Positions 1 through 6,783 of a stretch of 11,619 nt of DNA are shown in pieces. Each line of letters begins with the position of its first letter. Position 1 is the stretch's first letter. This DNA is from Sphingobium sp. (GTDB lineage: Bacteria > Pseudomonadota > Alphaproteobacteria > Sphingomonadales > Sphingomonadaceae): assembly GCA_030148625.1 (NCBI GenBank), contig JASBTC010000022.1, forward strand, positions 1 to 11,619, written 5' to 3'. The notes under the pieces were generated by a model. It had not been told where the DNA came from, made no database searches, and worked only from the letters and a program-made list of their open reading frames with translations. The position numbers and the translations under genes are program-made.

Positions 1-1002
1 ATCACCGGCGTCCGCAAGCAATTGTCCCAGCTCTTCGGCTTCGTCGTTCCGCAGATCCGCGTGCGCGACAGCCTGGACCTGCCACCGACCGCTTATCGCG
101 TGCTGCTAGGCGGCGTCGTCATCGGCGGCGCTACGATCCGCCCCGACAAGCTGCTCGCCATCAACACCGGAGAGGGTAGCGCGCAGCCGGCCTTTGCCGG
201 TGAACCGACGCGCGATCCCAGCTTCGGCTGCGACGCGCTCTGGATCGATGCCGGTCTGCGCGATCTCGCCATCGCCGACGGGTTCCTGGTGGTCGATGCG
301 AGCACGGTCGTCGCGACCCAGCTCAACCAATTGCTCATCGATCGTCCGCAGGCGCTGCTCGGCCCTGACGAAGTGCTGGCACTGATCGACAGCCTGAAGG
401 AGCGCGCATCCGGCCTGGTCGAGACCGTCTATCCGCAGCCGCTGTCGCTTGCCGCGATGACGCGCCTGCTGCGCTCGCTGCTCGAGGAAGGCGTATCGAT
501 CTCGCACCTGCTGCCGATCTTCGCCAGCCTGTCGGCCTCGGTCCAGCAGACGCTCGACCATGAGCGTCTGATCGACATGCTGCGCATCGATCTGGGCGGC
601 TATATCATCGGGCGGATCTGCGGGCCTGCCGACCGGCTGCCCGTGATCACGCTCGACGGCGGGCTGGAATCGATGATCATGCAGGGCATGATCGATCCGG
701 CGACCAACCAGCCGGTGATCGAACCCGATCTCGCCCGATCGATCGGCGATCGCATCCGCGACATCATGGCCCAGCGCACCCCCGACCAGCCGCCCTGCGC
801 GCTCGTCGTCCAGCCCCGCGTCCGCCGCTCCGTCACCGCATTGCTCAAGCTGCGCGCGCCGCAATGCCTGGTGATCAGCATCGCCGAACTGCCCGCGACC
901 CAGCCGATCGAAGTCGTCGCGGTGGTCGGCGGCAGCGAGCCCCCCGTTTCATTCAGCGAAGACACTGGCCGTCCGGCCCAGAAGGAAAGCATGACCGCAT
1001 GA
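1..1002 (+). CDS. flhA: Flagellar export gate protein FlhA, C-terminal part (5' end outside window)
   Basis: FlhA is the large inner-membrane subunit of the flagellar type III export gate. Its cytoplasmic domain forms a nonameric ring that docks chaperone-substrate complexes. The frame is open from base 1, so the gene is cut by the window edge and only the last 333 residues are present, about half of a typical protein of roughly 700. These residues correspond to the cytoplasmic domain. Family signatures include the GFVVPQIRVRD segment near the start, GGATIRPDKLLAINTG, and LIDRPQALLGPDEVLALID, followed by a helical region (LVETVYPQPLSLAAMTRLLRSLLEEGVSI). The N-terminal membrane half is not in view. 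The stop TGA overlaps the ATG of the next gene (ATGA), which implies translational coupling with fliA. An internal TTG at 22 is not the true start, because homology continues upstream of it. Identity is confident. Confidence 0.95.
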   Translation: MTGVRKQLSQLFGFVVPQIRVRDSLDLPPTAYRVLLGGVVIGGATIRPDKLLAINTGEGSAQPAFAGEPTRDPSFGCDALWIDAGLRDLAIADGFLVVDASTVVATQLNQLLIDRPQALLGPDEVLALIDSLKERASGLVETVYPQPLSLAAMTRLLRSLLEEGVSISHLLPIFASLSASVQQTLDHERLIDMLRIDLGGYIIGRICGPADRLPVITLDGGLESMIMQGMIDPATNQPVIEPDLARSIGDRIRDIMAQRTPDQPPCALVVQPRVRRSVTALLKLRAPQCLVISIAELPATQPIEVVAVVGGSEPPVSFSEDTGRPAQKESMTA

Positions 1003-1733
1003 CTCATCCTTACAAGTCGACGATTTCCGCCGACATCTACCGGCAGGACCCGATGGATCGCATCCGGCGCTTCATGCCGCTGGTCCGCCGCCTTGCCTGG
1101 CATATCCATGGATCGGGCCATGCCGATCTCGAGATCGAGGATCTGGTCCAGACCGGGCTGGTCGCGCTCACCGAATGCGTGCGCCGGCATGAGAGCGAAA
1201 GCGATGACGGCTTCGCGGCCTATGCCAAGATGCGCGTGCGCGGCGCGATGATCGACATGCTGCGCCGCAATGCCACGATTTCGCGTGGCGCGATGGAGCG
1301 CCGCCGCGAAATGCGCGACAAGGGCGCCGCGCTGCAGGTCGCGCTCGGCCGTCCGGCCTCCTCTGCCGAACTCGCGGCGGCGATGGAGATGAGCGAGGCG
1401 GATCTCGCCGCACTGCGCGTTGCATCGACGCCGCTGCGCTTTGAAGGGCTGGAGGATTGCTATTCGGATAGCGACCCCGCCTTTGCCGACGACAAGCCCG
1501 ACAGTTTCGACCGGCTGGCCGATGCCGAGACACGTGGCCGACTGGTCGAGGCGATCGCCGGCCTGGCCGAACGCCATCAGCTGATCGTGCAGCTTTATTT
1601 CGTCGAAGAGCTCAATCTCTCCGAAATCGCCGAGATCCTGGGTGTCAGCGTTCCACGCGTCCACCAGATCAAGGCGCAGGCGCTTGCCGCGTTGCGCGAC
1701 GCGATGGGCGGCGAAGTCGATTTCATCGGCTGA
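999..1733 (+). CDS. fliA: Flagellar RNA polymerase sigma factor FliA (sigma-28)
   Basis: This is an alternative sigma factor of the FliA/WhiG class, which directs RNA polymerase to late flagellar and chemotaxis promoters. The protein has 244 residues, normal for the family. Region 2 is visible at about residues 20-90 (MPLVRRLAWHIH, then EIEDLVQTGLVALTE, then FAAYAKMRVRGAMIDMLRR). Region 3 covers about 95-140 (RPASSAELAAAMEMSEADL). Region 4 covers about 180-235, with helix-turn-helix LNLSEIAEILGVSVPRVHQIKAQAL. I chose the ATG at 999, which overlaps the flhA stop by 4 nt. The frame is open further upstream inside flhA, but that extension is not sigma-like. Family knowledge predicts control by an anti-sigma factor FlgM, which is not in the window. 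Three hairpins follow the stop and may end the transcript. Confidence 0.93.
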   Translation: MTHPYKSTISADIYRQDPMDRIRRFMPLVRRLAWHIHGSGHADLEIEDLVQTGLVALTECVRRHESESDDGFAAYAKMRVRGAMIDMLRRNATISRGAMERRREMRDKGAALQVALGRPASSAELAAAMEMSEADLAALRVASTPLRFEGLEDCYSDSDPAFADDKPDSFDRLADAETRGRLVEAIAGLAERHQLIVQLYFVEELNLSEIAEILGVSVPRVHQIKAQALAALRDAMGGEVDFIG

Positions 1734-1743
1734 GATTCCATTT

Positions 1744-1768
1744 GGCAATGCGCCGATGGCGCATTGCC
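1744..1768 (+). repeat. Perfect 11-bp hairpin after fliA (possible terminator)
   Basis: GGCAATGCGCC (1744-1754) and GGCGCATTGCC (1758-1768) form a perfect 11-bp stem with a 3-nt GAT loop, starting 11 nt after the fliA stop. No T-run follows, so it is not a textbook intrinsic terminator. It may stop or protect the 3' end of the flagellar transcript. Its right arm shares 3 nt with the next, larger foldback. Confidence 0.6.
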
Positions 1769-1846
1769 GCACCAGCCCGCTCCCCCACCCGGCCTCCCAA
1801 CGGCAGTATCGTCTGGGAGGCCGGGTGGGGAGCGGGCTGGTGCGGC
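1766..1846. repeat. 33-bp inverted repeat, REP-like palindrome
   Basis: The left arm at 1766-1799 (begins GCCGCACCAGCCCGCTC) is complementary to the right arm at 1814-1846 over 33 bp. The only defect is a single extra C bulged in the left arm. The loop is 14 nt. The G-rich/C-rich arms with short spacing resemble the dispersed palindromic units of sphingomonads and other alphaproteobacteria. No coding potential is credible here. Whether it is repeated elsewhere in the genome cannot be seen from this window. Confidence 0.7.
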
Positions 1847-1848
1847 TC

Positions 1849-1876
1849 TGGAAATGTGCTCTTCCGCACATTTCCA
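1849..1876. repeat. Perfect 11-bp hairpin, third of a hairpin trio
   Basis: TGGAAATGTGC (1849-1859) pairs perfectly with GCACATTTCCA (1866-1876) across a 6-nt loop. It begins 2 nt after the large foldback ends, so three stems stand in a row between 1744 and 1876. It is AT-richer than its neighbours. From 1877 to 1984 I see nothing further that I can interpret. Confidence 0.55.
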
Positions 1877-1984
1877 AACAAACTCTGAGAGCGCCTCCTC
1901 AGGCGCGGCCATTCACCCATAACCGCGGGATATGATCGATCTCCACCTCTTCGCTTGGAGATCGCCGCCTGCGCATGGGAAGCT

Positions 1985-2042
1985 GATCCTCCCCGAAGCA
2001 TGGCCCCGTGCCCGTTTCGGGGAAGATCGGGAGGACTCATTG
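1985..2042 (+). promoter_or_regulatory. Structured leader with competing hairpins around the ribosome binding site
   Basis: A strong Shine-Dalgarno sequence GGGAGGA (2029-2035) sits just before a TTG start (2040). Immediately 5' lies a hairpin: GATC at 1985-1988 and TCCCCGAA at 1990-1997 pair with TTCGGGGA at 2016-2023 and GATC at 2025-2028, with one C-A mismatch and an 18-nt apical part. In an alternative fold, TCCTCCC (1987-1993) is perfectly complementary to GGGAGGA and would hide the Shine-Dalgarno. The two folds share bases 1987-1993 and exclude each other. This is the geometry of a translational switch, but no known riboswitch class is recognised and function is inferred. Confidence 0.4.
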
Positions 2043-3545
2043 AAACAGCATCTTCGCGCGCTCTGGCTTGGGGCCGGCCTGACACTGCTCGGCCTTTCAA
2101 CGACCGCACCGGCGCAATCGGGTCAGGTCTATGACGTCGTCATCGCCGGCGGGCGCGTGATCGATCCCGAAAGCGGGCTCGACGGCATCCGCCAGATCGG
2201 CATCCGCGACGGACGCATCGCTGTCGTGACCACCGAGCCGCTTCGCGGCCGCACCACCGTCGATGCCAAGGGGCTGGTCGTCGGCCCCGGTTTCGTCGAC
2301 GTCCATTCGCATGCCCAGACCATCCCGGCGGCCTGGATCCAGGCCTTCGACGGGGTGACCACCGCACTCGAACTCGAAGGCGGCACCTGGCCCGTCGCCA
2401 GGACCTATGATGCGGTCGGCAAGGAAGGCCGCCCGATCAATTACGGCTTCAGCGTCAATTGGCTGGCCGCGCGCACCGATATGGGGCTGTCACGCACCGG
2501 ACCGGCATCGGACGCGGATGTCGTCCGGGTGGTCGCGCGCGTCGAACAGGGATTGAACGAAGGCGGGCTCGGCGTCGGCATGCTCGCCGGCTATGCGCCC
2601 GACACCGGCCGCCAGGAATATCTCGACGTGGCGCGGCTCGCCGCGAAACGCGACGTGCCCACCTTCACCCATGTCCGCACCAAGAACACGCGCGAACCCA
2701 GGGGCGCGGTCGAGGGTTTCTCCGAAGTGATCGCGGTGGCGGCAGCGACGGGCGCGCATATGCATATCTGCCATATCAACAGCTCGGCGCTGCGCGCGAT
2801 CCCGTCGATCGCCGCGATGATCGAAACGGCGCGCGCCAACGGCGTCTCGATCAGCAGCGAAGCCTATCCCTGGGGCGCCGGGTCGACCAAGATCGACGCG
2901 CCCTTCCTCCAACCCGACAACCTGCCGCAGATCAACATCAAGTCGGACAGCATCGTCTATCTCAAGACCGGGGAGCGCCCGGCGACCAATGCACGGCTGG
3001 CCGAACTGCAGAAGAGCGATCCCGAGGGACAGGTCGTCATCCATTATCTCGACGAGAATATACCCGCCGAGCGCCGCTTCATCGACGAAGCCGTGATGGT
3101 CAAGGACAGCCTGATCGCCAGCGACGCCGTCCCCTACGAGATCGACGGCAAGATTTTCGACAAGCCCGAATGGCCATTGCCGGCCAAGGCGGTCAGCCAT
3201 CCGCGCACCGCGTCGACCTTCACCGCGACGATCGCCTATTATGTCCGTGAAAAGCGCATGTTCTCGCTGAACGAGATGTTCCGGCGCGCATCGCTGCTGC
3301 CCGCCCGGCTGATGGAAAGCGTGGCACCGGGCATGCGCGACAAGGGCCGCATCCGCCCCGGCGCCGATGCGGACATCATCGTCTTCGATCCCGAAACGGT
3401 GGCCGGCCAGGCGACCTATGAGGACACGACGAAGCCCGCGCGCGGCATGGCCAATGTGCTGGTCGGCGGCGAATTCGTGATCCGCGACGGCAAGCTGATC
3501 ACCGCCGCCCGGCCGGGCCGGCCGATCCGTGGAGCGACACGATGA
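2040..3545 (+). CDS. Exported amidohydrolase, N-acyl-D-amino-acid deacylase (D-aminoacylase) family
   Basis: This is an amidohydrolase-superfamily enzyme that probably removes the acyl group from an N-acyl-D-amino acid or a related amide. I place the start at TTG 2040, giving 501 residues. It has the Shine-Dalgarno GGGAGGA 4 nt upstream, and the protein then begins with a Sec-type signal peptide (MKQHLRALWLGAGLTLLGL, probable cleavage after APA at residue 25). An ATG at 1932 in frame would bury that signal behind 36 unlikely residues. After the N-terminal beta domain (YDVVIAGGRVIDP), the metal motif HSH lies at 89-91. E113 in LELEGG occupies the place of the D-aminoacylase cysteine ligand. 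H211 (THVRTK), H245 (HICHINSS) and D362 (IASDAVPY) complete the site. SHPRTASTF (386-394) and GADADIIVFDP (441-451) are family-typical. The 3' end overlaps the asparaginase gene (ATGA). The substrate is unknown. Confidence 0.82.
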   Translation: MKQHLRALWLGAGLTLLGLSTTAPAQSGQVYDVVIAGGRVIDPESGLDGIRQIGIRDGRIAVVTTEPLRGRTTVDAKGLVVGPGFVDVHSHAQTIPAAWIQAFDGVTTALELEGGTWPVARTYDAVGKEGRPINYGFSVNWLAARTDMGLSRTGPASDADVVRVVARVEQGLNEGGLGVGMLAGYAPDTGRQEYLDVARLAAKRDVPTFTHVRTKNTREPRGAVEGFSEVIAVAAATGAHMHICHINSSALRAIPSIAAMIETARANGVSISSEAYPWGAGSTKIDAPFLQPDNLPQINIKSDSIVYLKTGERPATNARLAELQKSDPEGQVVIHYLDENIPAERRFIDEAVMVKDSLIASDAVPYEIDGKIFDKPEWPLPAKAVSHPRTASTFTATIAYYVREKRMFSLNEMFRRASLLPARLMESVAPGMRDKGRIRPGADADIIVFDPETVAGQATYEDTTKPARGMANVLVGGEFVIRDGKLITAARPGRPIRGATR

Positions 3546-4603
3546 ACGGCATGCTGCGCCAAGGCCGCCGCCATGCGGCGCAAGCCATCATGCTGTTTGC
3601 GCTGCTGCTTTTCTCCGCCAATCCCGCATGGGCGCAGGACCGGCCGCATGTGCTGGTGATCGCGACGGGCGGCACCATCGCCAGCACGGCCTCCGGCCCG
3701 GGGCTCACCGGCGATGCGCTGGTCTCGGCGATTCCGGGGCTCGACAAGGTCGCCCGGCTGCAGGTCGAGGACCTCGCCGCCGGCGGATCGAGCGGCTTGA
3801 AGCGCGCCGACTGGGCCCGGCTGGTCCGCCGCATCCGCGCCGCCTTTGCCGGCGATCCGGCACTGGCCGGGATCGTCGTCACCCATGGCACCGATACGCT
3901 CGAGGAAACCGCGATGCTGCTCGATCTGGTGATCGCCGATACGCGGCCGGTGGTACTCACCGGCTCGATGCGATCGAGCAATGCGGTCTCTGCCGACGGC
4001 CCCGCCAATCTGCTCGAAGCCGTGCGCGTCGCCGCCGATCCGCAGGCACGCGGACGCGGCACATTGGTCGCGCTCGACGGCCAGATCCTTGCGGCGGGCG
4101 ACGCGGCGAAGCTCAGCACCAGCCGCACCTCGGCCTTTGCCAGCCCCAATCAGGGTGCGGTCGGCGCGGTGATCGAGGACGGCGTCCGCTTCTTCCAGCC
4201 CGCCGGTCGCGCAGGCCGCACCTACGACCTGTCGCCTGAGCGGATCGAGACGCTGCCGCGCGTCGATATCGTGCAATCCTATCTCGACGGTGACGGCGCC
4301 CTCGCCGATGCCGCAGTCGCGACGGGCGCAAAAGGGCTGGTCGTCGCGGGCTTCGGTAGCGGCACACTGGCCCCGGCGATGCGATCGACGGTGAAGACGC
4401 TCGCCGAACGCGGTTTCCCGGTGGTGCTGTCGGCGCGCGTCGCCAGCGGCGCCGTCAAGGATTCGGGATTGTGGGACGGAAAGGCGCCGGCCGCATTCGC
4501 GCGATCGGGTTTCCTCAACCCCGCCAAGGCGCGCGTGCTGCTGATGGTCCATCTCGCCGCCGGCGGGACGGAGACGTTGCAGGCTGCTTTTGCGGGGCGG
4601 TGA
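3542..4603 (+). CDS. Periplasmic type II L-asparaginase
   Basis: This enzyme hydrolyses asparagine, and possibly glutamine or D-asparagine, to the acid and ammonia. Its 353 residues begin with a signal peptide (about 1-31, cleavage after AWA), which places it in the periplasm. The first catalytic motif is ATGGTIAS with nucleophile T45. The second is VVTHGTDTLEET with T114-D118 (T117 and D118 match the second catalytic pair). GSMR at 141-144 and SADGPANL follow, and K190 in AAKLSTSRTSAF matches the catalytic lysine. The length fits the family. One oddity is the mobile loop after T45. It is about 8 residues shorter than in the E. coli type II enzyme and contains no tyrosine between residues 46 and 70, where the catalytic Tyr is expected. 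The start overlaps the amidohydrolase stop, so the two genes form a coupled operon for extracytoplasmic amide use. Confidence 0.9.
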   Translation: MNGMLRQGRRHAAQAIMLFALLLFSANPAWAQDRPHVLVIATGGTIASTASGPGLTGDALVSAIPGLDKVARLQVEDLAAGGSSGLKRADWARLVRRIRAAFAGDPALAGIVVTHGTDTLEETAMLLDLVIADTRPVVLTGSMRSSNAVSADGPANLLEAVRVAADPQARGRGTLVALDGQILAAGDAAKLSTSRTSAFASPNQGAVGAVIEDGVRFFQPAGRAGRTYDLSPERIETLPRVDIVQSYLDGDGALADAAVATGAKGLVVAGFGSGTLAPAMRSTVKTLAERGFPVVLSARVASGAVKDSGLWDGKAPAAFARSGFLNPAKARVLLMVHLAAGGTETLQAAFAGR

Positions 4604-4626
4604 GGCCGCACCTCGCCAACCCTCCT

Positions 4627-4963
4627 TGTCATTCCCGCGTTCGCGCACTGGTGTCCGGGCTTCATTCGGAGCGCGAGATGACACCTATTTCTCCTCCCTA
4701 TCGCGAAGCGATGGGGAGGGGGACCGCCAGCCAAAGGCTGGTGGGGGAGGGGAAATGCGATGCCGCCACCATGCAGGGTTTGATCAGCACCTATTGAGCG
4801 ATTTGCTACAGATGCGGCCAGGAATGGTGCATCGCAATTCCCCTCCGCCACGACGCGACGCGTCGCAGTCCCCCTCCCCGCGCTGAAGCGCAGGGAGGAG
4901 AAAGTCCCGCCGCCTCGTGCACCGCGTGAAATCCCGGACACCAGTGCTTTTGCGGGAATGACA
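4627..4963. repeat. 337-bp nested foldback of REP-like palindromes between convergent genes
   Basis: This stretch without genes holds several nested inverted repeats. The outer layer pairs 4627-4638 with 4952-4963 (12 bp, TGTCATTCCCGC) and 4646-4659 with 4933-4946 (14 bp, CACTGGTGTCCGGG), both perfect. Inside, 4691-4699 pairs with 4892-4900 (9 bp) and 4713-4723 with 4869-4879 (11 bp, GGGGAGGGGGA). The innermost layer pairs 4746-4762 with 4830-4846 (17 bp, one mismatch). The centre at 4763-4829 is short and unrelated. The words match repeat styles common in sphingomonad intergenic DNA. The element lies between the stops of two convergent genes, so it may terminate both transcripts or protect their 3' ends. 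Short reading frames across it look like chance. Confidence 0.75.
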
Positions 4964-4982
4964 GAGTAGGGAGAAGAGCCCC

Positions 4983-6629
4983 CTACCCGCCTGCCACGCA
5001 CTGGTGCCGCAATGCCACCCCCGCGCGCGCGCCGGTCGCTTTGCCGCCGGCGATGGTCGGCACGCCGTTGACGATGACGTCGTCGATCCCCGAGGACGGC
5101 AGCAGCGGCTTGGCGAAGGTCGCATTGTCCTGGATCCTGGCATAGTCGAACACGACGATGTCGGCGCGCATACCCTCGCGCACCAGGCCGCGATCGCTCA
5201 GCCCCATGCGCTCGGCGGGCCAGCTCGTCATCTTGCGGACCGCATCCTCCAGCGTCAGGATCGGATGATTGCGGACATATTCGGCGATGGTGCGCGCGTG
5301 ATTGCCATAGGAGCGCGGATGCGGCAGCACGTCGCCATCGGGCTTGCTGAGCTCGACCGATGCGCCGGCATCGCTGCCGATGCTGACCCAGGGGCGGCGC
5401 AGCGCGGTCCGGATATCATCCTCACCGATGGTGAAATAGACCGCGGTCGCGCGCTCGGGCTGCGCTTCGATCAATATGTCCCATGCCGTGTCCGCCGGAT
5501 CCTTGCCGAGCGCCGCACCGATCCTGGCGATGCTCATCCCCTGATATTTGGCGTATTTCTCGACCCGGCCATTGGCGAGCATGATATTGTCCCAGCCGCC
5601 GGCGGCCGCGACATGATTGGGCCAGTCGGGCTGCGGCCCCGCCGCGACTTCCCTTTTCAGCCGCTCGCGCACCTTGGGATCCTTGAGCAGCGCCAGCCCC
5701 TTTTCCTTGCCGCCCGCCCAGACCCAGGCGGGAACGGTGATCTCCAGCCCGGTGCCGCTGGCGGTGTAGAGATACATGTTCGCCGCCACGTCGACGCCGC
5801 GATCGCGCGCCGCCTCGATCGTCGACAGCGCCTGCGGCATCAGCTTGCCCCAGCCGAGCCGCGTCGCCGCCTTCAGATGGAAGATCTCGACCTTCACCCC
5901 GCCCTTCTCGCCGATCTCGATCGCTTCCTCGATCGCGGGGATCAGGTTCGACGCCTCGTCGCGCATATGGGTGGCATAGATCGCGCCGCAGCGGCTCGCC
6001 GCCTTGGCCAGGGTCACCAGGTCCGACGTGGTCTGGAAACTGGAGGGCGCGTAGATCAGCGCCGACGAAATGCCGAACGCGCCGCCGCGCATGGCAATGT
6101 CGACCTCGCGGCTCATCTCTTCGAGCTGGGCGACGGTCGGCCGGCCATCGGCGTCACCCATCACTTTGCGCCGCGCCTGCGTCGTCGCATAATAGGTGCC
6201 CAGATTGACCGCGATGCCCTGTTTCTCCAGCCGGTCGAAATAGGCGGGCATTTCGGCGGCGGGCACCGGCGGGCCGCCCTCTCCGGTGATCACCGTGGTC
6301 ACGCCCTGGAGCAGCTTGTTCTCGGCCCCGCCATTTTTGAGCAGGGTGCGGCTCGACTGATCCATCATGTCGATGAAGCCGGGCGCGACATAGCGGCCCT
6401 TGGCGTCGATCTCCTTCGCGCCCCGGCCCTTGACCGGGCCGACCTTGACGATCCGCCCGTCCTTCACCGCGACATCGGCGCTCACCCAGGGATTGCCCGC
6501 CCCGTCGAGCACGCGCCCGCCGCGGATGACAAGGTCATATTCGGCGGCCGGCCCCTGCGAGAATGCGGCACCGGCGGATGCCAGCAGCATCGCGGTGAGC
6601 ATCAGGCGCGGCATCGTCTTCGGTTTCAT
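4983..6629 (-). CDS. Exported D-aminoacylase-family amidohydrolase lacking the HxH motif
   Basis: This protein belongs to the N-acyl-D-amino-acid deacylase family. I place the start at the ATG on the minus strand at 6629 (548 residues). It has a GGGGG stretch upstream and opens directly with a signal peptide (MKPKTMPRLMLTAMLLASAG, possible cleavage after AFS near residue 24). A further 29 residues are open upstream but do not look like a signal. The beta domain (YDLVIRGGRVLDGAG) is followed by APGFIDMMDQSS, where the usual HxH is M89-D90-Q91. H221 (THMRDE), H251 (FHLKAA) and D420 (IGSDAG) remain. LPHPRSYGNHARTIAEYVR (435-453) and AVRKMTSWPAERMGL (463-477) are classic for the family. TGEGG (115-119) lies where D-aminoacylase has its cysteine ligand. 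It converges on the asparaginase operon across the foldback. The substrate is unknown, and the altered metal site makes activity uncertain. Confidence 0.83.
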   Translation of the reverse strand: MKPKTMPRLMLTAMLLASAGAAFSQGPAAEYDLVIRGGRVLDGAGNPWVSADVAVKDGRIVKVGPVKGRGAKEIDAKGRYVAPGFIDMMDQSSRTLLKNGGAENKLLQGVTTVITGEGGPPVPAAEMPAYFDRLEKQGIAVNLGTYYATTQARRKVMGDADGRPTVAQLEEMSREVDIAMRGGAFGISSALIYAPSSFQTTSDLVTLAKAASRCGAIYATHMRDEASNLIPAIEEAIEIGEKGGVKVEIFHLKAATRLGWGKLMPQALSTIEAARDRGVDVAANMYLYTASGTGLEITVPAWVWAGGKEKGLALLKDPKVRERLKREVAAGPQPDWPNHVAAAGGWDNIMLANGRVEKYAKYQGMSIARIGAALGKDPADTAWDILIEAQPERATAVYFTIGEDDIRTALRRPWVSIGSDAGASVELSKPDGDVLPHPRSYGNHARTIAEYVRNHPILTLEDAVRKMTSWPAERMGLSDRGLVREGMRADIVVFDYARIQDNATFAKPLLPSSGIDDVIVNGVPTIAGGKATGARAGVALRHQCVAGG

Positions 6630-6756
6630 GGATTGCCCCCAGATATTTTCGGATAGCGGAATCGATTCGCTGAATATGAAAGCTGCAATCCCGAATGGAA
6701 AAGCGCAACCGGCCATCGCGATTCCGGGTGACTATCGGGCAGGTCAGGCTAGATTG

Positions 6757-6774
6757 CCCCCCTTTTCAGGGGAA
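6757..6774 (+). promoter_or_regulatory. Ribosome binding site of the DUF808 gene inside a small hairpin
   Basis: AGGGGA (6768-6773) is the likely Shine-Dalgarno for the ATG at 6784, 10 nt away. The run of six C at 6757-6762 can pair with GGGG (6769-6772) across the TTTTCA loop, which would partly hide it. This is a short, weak structure and may have no role. Confidence 0.3.
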
Positions 6775-6783
6775 TAGACATCC

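Noticed and set aside
864..998. An upstream in-frame extension of fliA within flhA.
   Set aside because: The sequence is the flhA gene read in another frame. The ATG at 999 in the ATGA overlap gives a normal sigma factor.
600..1877. A 425-codon open frame on the minus strand across flhA and fliA.
   Set aside because: Both plus-strand genes are unmistakable, and the antisense product has no family features.
1932..2039. An upstream ATG start for the first amidohydrolase.
   Set aside because: It would place 36 poorly conserved-looking residues before a signal peptide and ignore the strong Shine-Dalgarno at 2029-2035. The TTG at 2040 fits better.
4590..4886. Short open frames in the foldback between the asparaginase and aminoacylase genes.
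   Set aside because: They run through the palindromic repeat arms and encode no recognisable protein.
5004..6656. A 550-codon open frame on the plus strand opposite the second aminoacylase-like gene.
   Set aside because: It is rich in Arg, His, Asp and Ala with no recognisable domain, typical of antisense frames in GC-rich DNA. The opposite strand encodes a clear family member with a signal peptide.
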